From NCBI GenBank assembly GCA_020796225.1, contig CM036758.1, forward strand, positions 72,132,366 to 72,196,365: DNA of 64,000 nt, read 5' to 3'. This DNA is from Arion vulgaris. Its lineage: Eukaryota > Mollusca > Gastropoda > Stylommatophora > Arionidae. The translations under genes were made by a program, and so were the position numbers. Every line of letters begins with the position of its first letter. The stretch's first letter is position 1. Positions 43,050-52,119 of the stretch are shown piece after piece. The notes beneath the pieces were generated by a model. The model saw only the letters and a list, made by a program, of their open reading frames with translations. It ran no database searches and was not told where the DNA came from.

Positions 43050-43480
43050 AGTCAGTGCATACTTTTGTGCTTACTGTTCTCTGTTGTAACTCAATGCGTG
43101 GTTTCTCCTTTTGCTCGTCTTACATTGTTCTAGTATCTTGGATGATAAATAGTTATGCTTGTTGCAGGATTCTGCTTATCATACTATCCGTCTTTTGTGT
43201 GGTTGTTCTTTTGCCATCTTCCTGATATTCTGTTGTAGAAGAGACTATGTATACGTTAAGTGGATGCATTTTGGAAATTGCCAAACCCTTCAATCTTTAG
43301 TTTCTCAAAGCAATTCAAGCATGTCAGTGCCAACTTTCTACTTATACTGATGTTGGTGATCTGTCTTTTCAGGTGTGTATGTAATGTAGGCATCGCATTT
43401 CCATGTAATTATTTTACGACTCTGTTTGCTTATTGTCCATGTTTGACTCTGGTAACACAAAGTAGGTATGAAAATGATAT
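43050..43480 (-). pseudogene. Probable LINE-L copy in low-quality sequence
   Basis: The minus strand reads LCYQSQTWTISKQSRKIITW, followed further on by gattgaagggtttggcaatt, ccaaaatgcatcc and gcaaaaggagaaaccacgca. These match the order Cys-Tyr-Gln-x-Gln-Thr-Trp, Trp-Phe-Gly-His, Gly-Arg-Pro-Arg of LINE-L, but with many small indels. It abuts the right end of the 38-bp array. Confidence 0.5.
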
Positions 43481-44335
43481 TGATCAACTGTTGTTTAGCG
43501 GTCAGTGCTATTTTTGGGTGCCTTAACTGTGTAGGCAGGTTCGTGCCTTGCTATGATGCAGAGAGGCGGCCGAATCAGGCGGAACCGTAATGGGGACGGC
43601 ATAAGCAGAAAAATCAAAATTACAATTGAAGGTTATTTTAAAGAAAAAGATTTAAGGGGCGGCATTTCGTAGACTTGCATCATACTGAGAAAATAAACCG
43701 CATGGTCCTGTGTGTAGGGACATAAAACCATGTGTCCTTTATTCTTCAATTTCAGATTTCCCTTAGCGACCACCTAATCCTCAACAGTAGTTACTATTTT
43801 TATGATTAAACATAGCATTCGCAATTTTAGCGATTCTGAAACTTGTTGCATAAACATTATAAAAATACAAATCATGAAATCAATAAGCATGTCACATGCT
43901 TCCTAGTGTATAATAATAGAAATGAAAGAGGTGACAATTGATTTTTACAAAGAAAACCAATGTAAGTGTGAGCCAATGGCTAGCACTAGTAAATTACATA
44001 GTTTAATAACTGAGTTGAAAATGGATACATCGCTACCAACCCTGCTTGAGGCATCTGCCAGGAAACTATTACAAACAGCAGGCATACTAATGGATAGCAT
44101 ATGCCAGCACGTATTGGATAACAAAATTTAACGTAGCGAAAATATCAAAGAAAAACTGTACCGACAAACAAAGAGAGAGAGAGAGAGTATGGAAGAGAAG
44201 GAAAGATACATTTTCTTGAAGAATATTATCAATAAGCCTGGCCGAAGCAAAAACAAAGAAAAACAGTATGCAGCTTTTCATATAATCTTTCGAGAATAGA
44301 AAGGTAGAACCACAGGGTAAGCAGCGGAAGCTATC
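43481..44335. other. Unassigned stretch
   Basis: A 69-codon frame at 43922-44131 has ordinary composition but no recognisable domain. A short GA repeat lies at 44172-44190. I cannot assign a function. Confidence 0.35.
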
Positions 44336-44555
44336 TTCTTCTTCTTTGCGTTCGTTCTTTACGATCAATTTTAATCACTCTTTGTGATATGTTTGATCTT
44401 TGCCAAGAACGTGTATACGTTGCACATTGGTTTGGTAGGCCCTAAACGCATAGACTTCTACACGTTTAGGACATGTACATCCGATTTCAGCCAAACCTCC
44501 TTAGTCGCCTCTTACGACATGTGTAGCAGATAACAGGTAACCACTCAGGCGAACG
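44336..44555 (-). mobile_element. SINE-E, shortened head
   Basis: Tail cttcttctttgcgttcgttc, core gtcgcctcttacgacatgtg, then a deletion so that gataacaggtaaccactcag joins directly. cggaagc occurs on both sides (44326 and 44562), a possible short duplication. Confidence 0.82.
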
Positions 44556-44686
44556 GAAGCCAATGAATATGACCAATGAATATGACAGTGTACAAGTATT
44601 AGGAGATTCCAGAAAAAAAGAAATTAGCAAATACAGGATACGAACCACTTATCCTTATTTCTTACGGCATACATTGTCTTCTAGCC

Positions 44687-45202
44687 CAGCGTTTCCCAAA
44701 GTGGGCGGTGAAGCGTTCTAGGGGGCGCTACTGGGTTCAGAAGAATTTGGGGGATGTTCAGGCGATTAGAGACCGGTGGCTTCTTAAATCGTAGTGGACC
44801 AGGACAAAAGACATTATACTAGTAAAAACGCCCCGTAGCGTGGCTCCTGGTTCACAATGAGTTAAAGAAGGAATTAATAATAAATATTTCTAAGTAAATT
44901 ATTTTCGTGATTTTGCGATTGAATAATCATTTAAAATTTTAATTCTGCATTTTAATTCATCTAATGCCCGTCTTACACGATCCATTTTTTCATCAATTTT
45001 CTATTTCACGTATATAATTATTTGAAAATTGATCATGTATTAAAGAAATATATATCAATTTTCTATGCCAAAGAGAAAATATAGCATGTATATATGTGGG
45101 ATGAGGGGGGGGGCGTGGCAAACTGTTATAATGGGGTGGGGGCGTTACAAAGTTTATGTTGTCCAAAGTGGGCGGTAGACCGAAATAGTTTGGCAATCTA
45201 TA
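44687..45202. mobile_element. Probable hAT element, about 516 bp, non-coding
   Basis: Starts cagcgtttcccaaagtgggc; the right end reads, reversed, tatagattgccaaactattt, a damaged inverted repeat. Flanks ttctagcc (44679-44686) and gtctagcc (45203-45210) match at 7 of 8 bases, as expected for hAT. Confidence 0.6.
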
Positions 45203-45209
45203 GTCTAGC

Positions 45210-45472
45210 CGCCCGAGTGGTTACCGGGGCCTAAATTTGGGGTATAAAGAATAGAACCACTGTTGCCTGCCACGCCTGTCGTAAGAGGCGACTAACGAGG
45301 TTTGGCTGAAATCGGATGAACGTGTCCTAAACGTTTAGAATTCAACGCTTTTAGGGGCCTACCAAACCAATGTGCAACGTATACACGTTATTGGCAAAGA
45401 TCAAACATATCACAAAGAGTGATTAAAATTGATCGTAAAGAATGAACGCAAAGAAAAAGAAGTATAGTCTAG
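45210..45472 (+). mobile_element. SINE-E with perfect 11-bp duplication
   Basis: Flanked by tatagtctagc at 45199-45209 and 45473-45483. The head gcccgagtggttaccggggc is followed by taaatttggggtataaagaa, the core gcctgtcgtaagaggcgact, the shared tail and aaagaaaaagaag. Reference copy for the family. Confidence 0.94.
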
Positions 45473-45574
45473 CCTAGCAATACGAGCGTTCTTACGAGCA
45501 CAACCAGCAACCCATTAAACCTGAAGGACAACATCAAAAGAATGAAAAAGAACGAAAAAATATATTTTGTTAAA

Positions 45575-45925
45575 AAGAGGGTCTAAAGACGTAGGAGAGG
45601 TTTCATTGTGCTGGGTTTGATCCCATATGCCTCGGTCCCTTTCTGCAGAAATGGCACGATACTTGCTGAGGATACTACACGAGGATACTACACGAGGATA
45701 CTACACGAGGATACTACACGAGGATACTACACGAGGATACTACACGAGGATACTACACGAGGATACTACACGAGGATACTACACAAAGCACGTACTTCGT
45801 AGTCCTGTCACCAATCCTAGAGATCTCCGGAAAAATGCACTAGTTAACAGAACGGCTCGGTCCGGATTGAAACCCACAATCTTCAGAACGCAAGGTCACG
45901 GTTTAAGCACTGAGCCACTCAGAAT
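45575..45925 (-). mobile_element. SINE-A with internal 13-bp expansion
   Basis: Diverged SINE-A, reversed: gtgctgggtttgatcccata, cagaaatggcacgatacttg, then the array, then caaagcacgtacttcgtagt and the tRNA-like head near 45870-45920. Confidence 0.85.
45669..45786 (-). repeat. Tandem array, 13-bp unit (gaggatactacac), nine copies, inside SINE-A
   Basis: The single-copy counterpart in other SINE-A copies is gagagtattgcac, directly before aaagcacg. Both edges keep the normal SINE-A neighbours. Confidence 0.95.
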
Positions 45926-46049
45926 AATATATTAAACTAGAAGAAAAAGGTTTGAAAAAATATGAACTCAGTGACACGGAAGAACAGGTAGAAGCATTGA
46001 AAGAACAGGATAAATAATGAATATTATTACGAAAATGTAGAGAAATAGA

Positions 46050-46703
46050 AAGAATGTGTAGACGATCGAGTAAGAGTGTGTAGACGATAGGCTAAGGTTG
46101 TTTAGACGATAGGCTAAGATTGCTTAGGCGAAATAGTTAGAATGTGTAGACGATAGACAAGGTTGTTTAGACGATAGGCTAAGATTGCTTAAGCGAAATA
46201 GTTAGAATGTGTAGACGATAGACTAAGGTTGTTTAGACGATAGGCTAAGATTGTGTAGACGATATAGTAAGATTGTGTAGACGATAGAGTAGGATTGTGT
46301 AGACGATAGACTAAAATTGTGTAGACGATTGATAGAGTAAGATTGTGTAGACGATATAGTAAGATTGTGTAGACGATAGAGTAAGATTGTGTAGACGATA
46401 GACTAAAATTGTGTAGACGATTGATAGAGTAAGATTGTGTAGACGATAGAGTAAGATTGTGTAGACGATAGACTAAAATTGTGTAGACGATTGATAGAGT
46501 AAGATTGTGTAGACGATAGAGTAAGATTGTGTAGACGATAGACTAAGATTGTGTAGACGATAGACTAAAATTGTGTAGACGATTGATAGAGTAAGATTGT
46601 GTAGACGATAGAGTAAGATTGTGTAGACGATAGACTAAGATTGTGTAGACGATTGATAGAGTAAGATTGTGTAGACGATAGACTAAGATTGTGTAGACGA
46701 TTG
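46050..46703 (+). repeat. Tandem array, 22-bp unit, about 29 copies
   Basis: Unit: gattgtgtagacgatagagt plus aa, with ttgatagagtaa insert variants and early units with ggttgttt. It runs directly into a SINE-A missing its head. Confidence 0.94.
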
Positions 46704-46893
46704 ATCCGGACCGCACTGCTCTTTTCATGAGTGCATTTGTTTCAGAGACTGTTAGGATTGTTGCCGGAGCTAAGGAGCTCTTGCTTTGTGCAGTACTTTC
46801 GGCAGGTGGAGTATCATTCCTGTGGAGAAGGACCGAGCCATATAGAGTCAAATCCGAAGCAATGAAGTTAATTCTTCAGTTTTAGATCCTTTA
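46704..46893 (+). mobile_element. SINE-A, head replaced by the 22-bp array
   Basis: Begins within the B-box region (gatccggaccgcactgctct) and continues through the normal body (gttgccggagctaaggagct) to cttcagttttagatcc. Confidence 0.83.
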
Positions 46894-46997
46894 TTCAAAG
46901 GTTCGATCTCGCCTTTCCCCTTCCTTTTCCACGACATAATGGCTGACACATTCCGTTTCTGTTGATCTTTAGAGAGGTTCAGCCCTCTGCCGACGAG

Positions 46998-47058
46998 ATT
47001 GAGTAAGATTGTAAATACGATAAAGCAAGATTGTGAAGACGAAAGACTAAGATTAGTA
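46998..47058 (+). repeat. Remnant of the 22-bp array beyond SINE-A
   Basis: gagtaagattgtaaatacga, taaagcaagattgtgaagac and gaaagactaagatta are diverged 22-bp units, about 100 bp after the SINE end. Confidence 0.75.
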
Positions 47059-47069
47059 TCGATCCGAAG

Positions 47070-47332
47070 GGCGCCCATATAGTGCTGGGGCCCACAAGGT
47101 AAGCAAAGAATAGTACGACTGCGACCTACAAGGCATGTCGAAAGAGGCGACTGATGTAGGACCTAGGAAGCTACCTAATAAATAAAAAGCATCGCAGAAA
47201 TCGGATGTGCTGGCCTACTTATAGACAAATAACTGGCACAACGTATAGTCGTTCTTAGGCTCAAATTACATACAATTCACACAGAGTGCTTAATAAGTGC
47301 TTAATATAGAGCGCTCGAAAACGAAGAAGAAA
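47070..47332 (+). mobile_element. SINE-D, full length
   Basis: gcgcccatatagtgctgggg, agaatagtacgactgcgacc, core gcatgtcgaaagaggcgact, tail to cgaaaacgaagaagaaag. Confidence 0.87.
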
Positions 47333-47397
47333 GACCAAGATCTGAAGGAATCAAACAAATACCAAGCAAAAAAGACATATTTGATGTCAGTGGCGGC

Positions 47398-47553
47398 TCG
47401 TTATTAAGGGCCAGAGGGCCGGCCCAATAAAAAAAAAATGCGTAACGTGCATTTATTATTTAATAAATTAAAATATAACCTAAGCCAAAACCATGACTTT
47501 CCCGAAAATCTGTGTCTGGCTCCACCAACGAAAACGATCACGAGCGGCCACTT
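47398..47553 (+). mobile_element. hAT-like MITE with perfect 8-bp duplication
   Basis: cagtggcggctcgttattaa ... cacgagcggccact, flanked by tttgatgt at 47390-47397 and 47554-47561. The last base of the right end is lost. Confidence 0.9.
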
Positions 47554-47698
47554 TTTGATGTATTTCTTTCACATAAATTGATAATGTGAGCTTTCTAAGA
47601 TGTATATTTAGGATATATCTTGGAGTGACACAGTAAGAAATAATGATATGTTGGAATATGCAGGGGATTCTTAGCATGGACACTCTTATCCCCTTCAC

Positions 47699-47757
47699 CT
47701 ACATACACTCACGCACACACGCAAACGCACACAAACACACAGGTACGCACGCACGTA
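47699..47757 (+). repeat. (CA)n-like microsatellite
   Basis: Impure acac/acgc run ending gcacgcacgtag. Confidence 0.85.
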
Positions 47758-47904
47758 GATTGAATAAATCAATTTAAGTAGTAATATAACAGTCCAGGTG
47801 CACGGGTACTTTATTCATTCTTATTTCTTTTCTCCAGTTTTGCTTCACAGAGTAAGGATTAGAAGAGAATTCTAGAACGGGCTTTTATGTTTGCTTCATA
47901 AACA

Positions 47905-48075
47905 GTGTCTTTCGTCGCCTCTGTTGATCATGTATGCCCCACCTGTGGTAGGGGACTGTGTTATAGGATTGGAGTCTACAGTCATCTCCGCACACACCAG
48001 AGAGGTGCAGCAGCACACGTCTGATGCTGTTGTCATCATCGCTTGCGAAGGACGACTATTATTATTATCTCTGAG
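47905..48075 (+). pseudogene. LINE-X 3' end with a C2H2 zinc finger
   Basis: Frame 47926-48024 reads DHVCPTCGRGLCYRIGVYSH, LRTHQRGAAAHV and a stop: C-x2-C-x12-H-x3-H, a complete C2H2 finger. It is followed by tgctgttgtcatcatcgctt and a short ATT repeat tail. Such C-terminal fingers belong to a known type of animal LINE polyprotein. 5'-truncated and inserted beside LINE-L. Confidence 0.8.
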
Positions 48076-48470
48076 GTCCACCTTTTGCGTGGCCGGTCTT
48101 TTGCTTTGTCGCCATTGTATCGGAGAAACATTGTATCGGAGAAGCATTGTATCGGAGAAGCATTGTATCGGAGAAACATTGTATCGGAGAAGCATTGTAT
48201 CGGAGAAGCATTGTATCGGAGAAGCATTGTATCGGAGAAACATTGTATCGGAGAAGCATTGTATCGGAGAAGCATTGTATCGGAGAAGCATTGTATCGGA
48301 GAAGCATTGTATCGGAGAAGCATTGTATCGGAGAAGCATTGTATCGGAGAAGCATTGTATCGGAGAAGCATTGTATCGGAGAAGCATTGTATCGGAGAAG
48401 CATTGTATCGGAGAAGCATTGCTCTTTGAGACGCACTGTCTGTTGATAATCATCACTGGTATAATATTCA
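48076..48470 (-). pseudogene. LINE-L fragment expanded by a 16-bp array
   Basis: On the minus strand, GDKAKDRPRKRWTSEI (48065-48115) corresponds to the GYKAKGRPRK-type region at 33.66 kb. On the other side, the LINE-L sequence resumes as gacgcactgtctgttg (48430-48446), which matches the reverse of 33620-33635. Confidence 0.85.
48115..48420 (-). repeat. Tandem array, 16-bp unit (attgtatcggagaagc), 19 copies, inside LINE-L
   Basis: Perfect or one-base variants (aagc/aaac). The unexpanded site, reversed from 33640-33665, reads actgtatcggtgcaatattg. Because 16 is not divisible by three, all three frames are cycled and remain open on both strands. Confidence 0.96.
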
Positions 48471-48509
48471 AATTCTGGAGATGATCTGGTAAGGAGTTTA
48501 AGTAAAACT

Positions 48510-48757
48510 AGCGCCCATGTGGTGCCGGGGTCAGCAATGGAAGCAAAGAATAGTACCACTGTGACCTACAAAGCATGTCGTAAGAGGCGACTGATGTAGG
48601 GGCCTAGGAAGCTACCTAGTAAATAAAATGCGTCGCAGAAACCGGACGGGCTGGCCTACTTGTAGACGCATAACTGGCACAACGCACAATCACTCTTAGG
48701 CTCAGATCACATACAAATCACAAAGATTCATTAACAAGTGGTTGAAATGGAGCATTC
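48510..48757 (+). mobile_element. SINE-D, full length
   Basis: gcgcccatgtggtgccgggg to aatggagcattcgg; core gcatgtcgtaagaggcgact intact. Reference copy. Confidence 0.9.
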
Positions 48758-48769
48758 GGAAAAAAAAAA

Positions 48770-48960
48770 AAGAAAAAAAAGTATTGTGTTCCAACTTTAT
48801 TCATTTCTTTCAGTTCTTGTTCTATTGGTCTCCTCCAGGTCATTTTAGGCCTTTCACGTTTTCGTTTACCTCTAGGTGTCAAACACAGTGCAGTTTTCGT
48901 GATAATTTCCACACCTTATTGGTGTCTTCTAACTGACATCATTTCCTTACATCCACTAAC
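48770..48960 (-). pseudogene. LINE-T C-terminal fragment
   Basis: Minus strand: EIITKTALCLTPRGKRKRER, PKMTWRRPIEQELKEMNK. Matches 56945-57290. Confidence 0.8.
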
Positions 48961-49269
48961 AACCACCACTTCCATCTTGTATGTCTTTCAACAAAATGCA
49001 TTTGCTATTAACATTTCTCCTACTTTTTCCCAATAATAATCAGTTAAACCTTCTTTATGCAGATCGTGTTTAACTGCAAGATTTCTCCGTCACATCACCT
49101 CCATTATTTACTTCATAAAAGCTTTCTGCAATTAACATGTTGTGATATTACGACTGATGGATAATCGATATTGTCTTCTGCAAATTCTGCATTATCTTCG
49201 CTGCAAATAATATTCGCTTCCATTAGCTTCTTCACTTTCTCGATTCAAGTTTACAAGAAATACTTCAGT

Positions 49270-49890
49270 CAATATTTTATGAACTTATGAACACAGTTTA
49301 TGTGATTTTTCAAGTTTTATCAATAAGACGTGTTAGCTACAGTTTTCAATATGTTAAAGTTGGTTTTATGAACTTAAAACACAGTTTATGTGATTCAAGT
49401 TTTATTAATAAGACGAGCTAGCTCATCATCATCAGGTGCCGTCTCCACATCGAATGTTGGCTGCAATGAATCTCTAGCATCCTCTGTCTTTCGCCTTGGT
49501 GTTGCACTCTGCCAGACTGTAACCTGTCCATTTCTTAAAGTTTCCTCCCACTTATCTCTCGGTCTTCCTCTTGCTCTTCCCCCCTCAACTTTCCCTCTAG
49601 TAAATATTTTATCATGGTGACATGTCTTTTTATGTGCCCAAAATACTTTACTTGTCTGAATTGTATTTCTCTTAATAATTGTTTAGTTTTCATAAAACGT
49701 GTTTATTTGTCTGTTTTTTCTGTCCATGAAACTCTGCCTATTCTTCTATATATCCACATCTCAAATGCATCAACGTGCTAACTACAGTTCTCAATATATT
49801 AAAGTTGGTTTTATGAACTTAAAACACAGTTTATGTGATTCATCAAGTTTTATTAATAAGACGTGCTAGCTACAGTTCTCAATATATTAA
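49270..49890 (+). repeat. Tandem repeat, about 88-bp unit, three copies, split by LINE-M
   Basis: Units contain aacacagtttatgtgatt and agctacagttttcaatat; visible at about 49270-49365, 49366-49414 plus 49770-49800, and 49801-49890. LINE-M interrupts the second unit. Confidence 0.8.
49415..49770 (-). pseudogene. LINE-M 3' end
   Basis: The minus strand carries a diverged LINE C-terminus: the reverse of caagtaaagtattttgggca, GKVEGGRARGRPR-like sequence over the 49560-49600 region, then gacaggttacagtctggcag. Ends acgagctagct and acgtgctaact flank it and differ at two of 11 bases. Confidence 0.72.
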
Positions 49891-50730
49891 CCCAATGGGA
49901 CTGCAGAGCCGATATATCGGTTCAGAGTAATGTTCACGATGTCGCAAAATCTATATATCGGCTTTTGGATGTCTGTTTACGGAAACGAATATATCCTTAC
50001 AACCCCTTTACTGAAGTTAAAAAAATCTTCAGAAAGTAAAAGTATATATATGCAGGTACATTACTATCTCCATTTAACAAAGATTTGAAAGAGGAAAAGC
50101 AGTGTATTATTGTGTTCAAGTCGAGACTTTTTTTTAAAACGTTAATGATTCCAACGATGTTTACAGTGTAATCTTGGGTACTGTTAGATCAAATTATAAC
50201 TTGTGATAGTAATGAAGAAGATTTAATTGATGGTAATAATGACATTTCATTGTTTATTAAATGCAGTATAGATAGTTGTAAGTCTAATGTAATAATTGCA
50301 TCTAAAGAATGGGCGTTCCACATTCCATTTATTGACGTGTCAGCACTAAAAAGTGAATATTATAAAAACTACTGCACCTAGTTAGATAAAACTTATAGAA
50401 TATGTTCATATATGGATTATCTTCATTTAAATGCTACTTCTGGAAACATCTATCAATATTAAATGCAAGAGTAAAAATATTTGTTAGATTTTTTTTTTTA
50501 AATAGTCATGTTACAATAATCTAATTTTCTCAAACGTATATCACCTGATGTAAAATATTATATTAATGTATTCCACATCCAATTAGCAACAATTTAATAT
50601 ATAATATGTCATACTTTAGAGAAACAGTATTAGAGTTATAAAGGATTAAACTAATTGACATTGAATGTTAAATTTAAATCGCAAAATAAATGCGGCCAGA
50701 GGTCAAAATAATACAGAGCGAAAGGGTTAA
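49887..50730. mobile_element. Candidate piggyBac-like element, 844 bp
   Basis: Bounded by ttaacccaatgggactgcag and cagagcgaaagggttaa. Both sides show TTAA then CCC, but the inverted repeat beyond that is weak. AT-rich interior without transposase motifs. It contains a short palindrome, ccgatatatcgg, near 49912. Confidence 0.5.
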
Positions 50731-50839
50731 TGTTAGTTTTCAAAATTTGAAAAAACATTTGTTATAGGTTGCTTTGTATTGCATTGACTGAAGATGGGTC
50801 TATGTGTCGAAATGCTTAAGCAGTTTTCCTTGCTTGCTT

Positions 50840-51228
50840 TTGTAGCGTAGAGATTAGCTGCTCGCCTCTATTGACAAAGGTAACCAGTTCGCTCCCTCGT
50901 GGAGCCATCGGAATATTTTTCCAGAGATCCCTGATTTAAGTGTAAGTGAGATCGAGTTCCTAGTCCTATCGGAGAAGGACGATAACACTAGGCCCAGTGT
51001 TCTGAGCATCGTAAAAGAACCCTAAGTTCAAAACGAAAAGAGCAGGTGAATCAGGCAAATTTATTTAAGATTTAAAATAAAATTCAGGCACAAAATTTTC
51101 ACCACCTTCACAATGAAATCACCCACGCGGGCATCAGAATTACCTGAATCTTCTGGATCAGAAAACCCGACACTATGGTAACTCAACGAAGTGTAATGAT
51201 GATGGTCATAATCAATCAGTCAAACTGT
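50840..51228 (+). mobile_element. SINE-B, second long copy
   Basis: Head tagcgtagagattagctgct with B-box-like agttcgctccc, then tccctgatttaagtgtaagt, gatcgagttcctagtcctat, and a 3' end with aagtgtaatgatgatggtca. Confidence 0.78.
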
Positions 51229-51488
51229 TTACCTCACATCGTCAGGCAATAAGAATTTTCTAGAACGGGATTTTGTCTGCGCTTCTTTTTCTTCGACTGC
51301 TATCTCACCCACAGGGCCCAAATGCGCAGGATTGACTTCATTACACCGACTTTTCCCATATGGCTCCGTCCCTGTCGGCAGAGATGGCATGCCATTTACC
51401 GAGAGGATTGCACAAAGCACGGACTCCGTAGCTCCAACAACAATCCAAGGAATCTCATGAAAAAATTGCACATGTATCTCGGTCCGGA

Positions 51489-51761
51489 GAGCCGCGGTGG
51501 CGTAGTTGTTAGTGAACTCGCTTCTCAAGGCTGGTGGTCTGGGTTCAGCTCCGCAATGCGCTTGGAAATTTTTTCCCGACCACGACGGCTCTCAGGTCGA
51601 CCCAGCCTCAACTGGGTACCAGACATGCTTGGGGAAAGTAAAGGAGGCCGGCGTGATGCTGACCACATCACCCATCGTGTGCCGACGGTCAATGAAAAAT
51701 ACAGGCCTTACACTTTATTGACCTATATACCTCGAGGTATGAAAGGGCTCCTTATTTTTAC
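51489..51761 (+). mobile_element. SINE-F inside SINE-A, perfect 14-bp duplication
   Basis: Flanked by tatctcggtccgga at 51475-51488 and 51762-51775. Full length. Confidence 0.95.
51498..51552 (+). promoter_or_regulatory. Internal RNA polymerase III promoter of SINE-F
   Basis: A box tggcgtagttgttag (from 51498) and B-box-like gggttcagctcc (51541-51552). tRNA-like spacing. Activity unknown. Confidence 0.65.
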
Positions 51762-52002
51762 TATCTCGGTCCGGACTCGAACCAACAACCTTCAGCATGA
51801 CAGGCAAACGACCTTACCACTTCACCATTGAGATCCCCGAATACCCGAAGTCCATCACGATTATCACATCAAATGAACAATGTTCATGCATGATAAAAAC
51901 AGATCAAGCAAAGTTTTGAGAACAATGATAGGTATAAAGGGGAAAATTGACTTCACGTCCGAATCTCCTATATGGCTCAAGTACTTCTCACAAGAAACTA
52001 CA

Positions 52003-52008
<6 letters not shown>

Positions 52009-52038
<30 letters not shown>
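52009..52038 (+). repeat. (CT)n microsatellite
   Basis: About 15 ct dinucleotides, ending ctcgcgatc. Confidence 0.95.
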
Positions 52039-52039
<1 letters not shown>

Positions 52040-52119
52040 GATCAACGCCTTCAGACCGATATTCTACTCATGTACAAATCTGATTCATGCAACCTTAGCA
52101 TTGGTGTGTTTTACATCAC

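Larger units (their letters stand above)
44585..45520. mobile_element. Family Q copy split by a hAT element and SINE-E
   Basis: Left part 44585-44686 matches the left arm of Q (cagtgtacaagtattaggag, gatacgaaccacttatcctt). Right part 45484-45520 (agcaatacgagcgttcttac) matches the Q centre. The right arm is not visible. Confidence 0.6.
51322..51838 (-). mobile_element. SINE-A, split by SINE-F
   Basis: Left part 51322-51488 and right part 51762-51838 together make a full-length reversed SINE-A (aggattgacttcattacacc ... ccattgagatccc). Confidence 0.88.

Noticed and set aside
43922..44131. 69-codon frame as a small host gene
   Set aside because: Composition is reasonable, but there is no recognisable domain, splice context or conservation evidence available here.
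47926..48024. Host zinc-finger gene
   Set aside because: A single finger ending at a stop with an ATT tail and the typical LINE 3' context; no further exons.
47891..48571. Frames of 120-200 codons with CIGEALYRRSIVSEKH repeats
   Set aside because: The 16-bp array cycles through three frames without stops. The N-terminal part is a LINE-X finger in another frame.
50750..50830. Another hammerhead-like motif (ctgaagatgggtctatgtgtcgaaatg)
   Set aside because: The first box is CTGAAGA rather than CTGATGA and the stem does not close; too weak to report.
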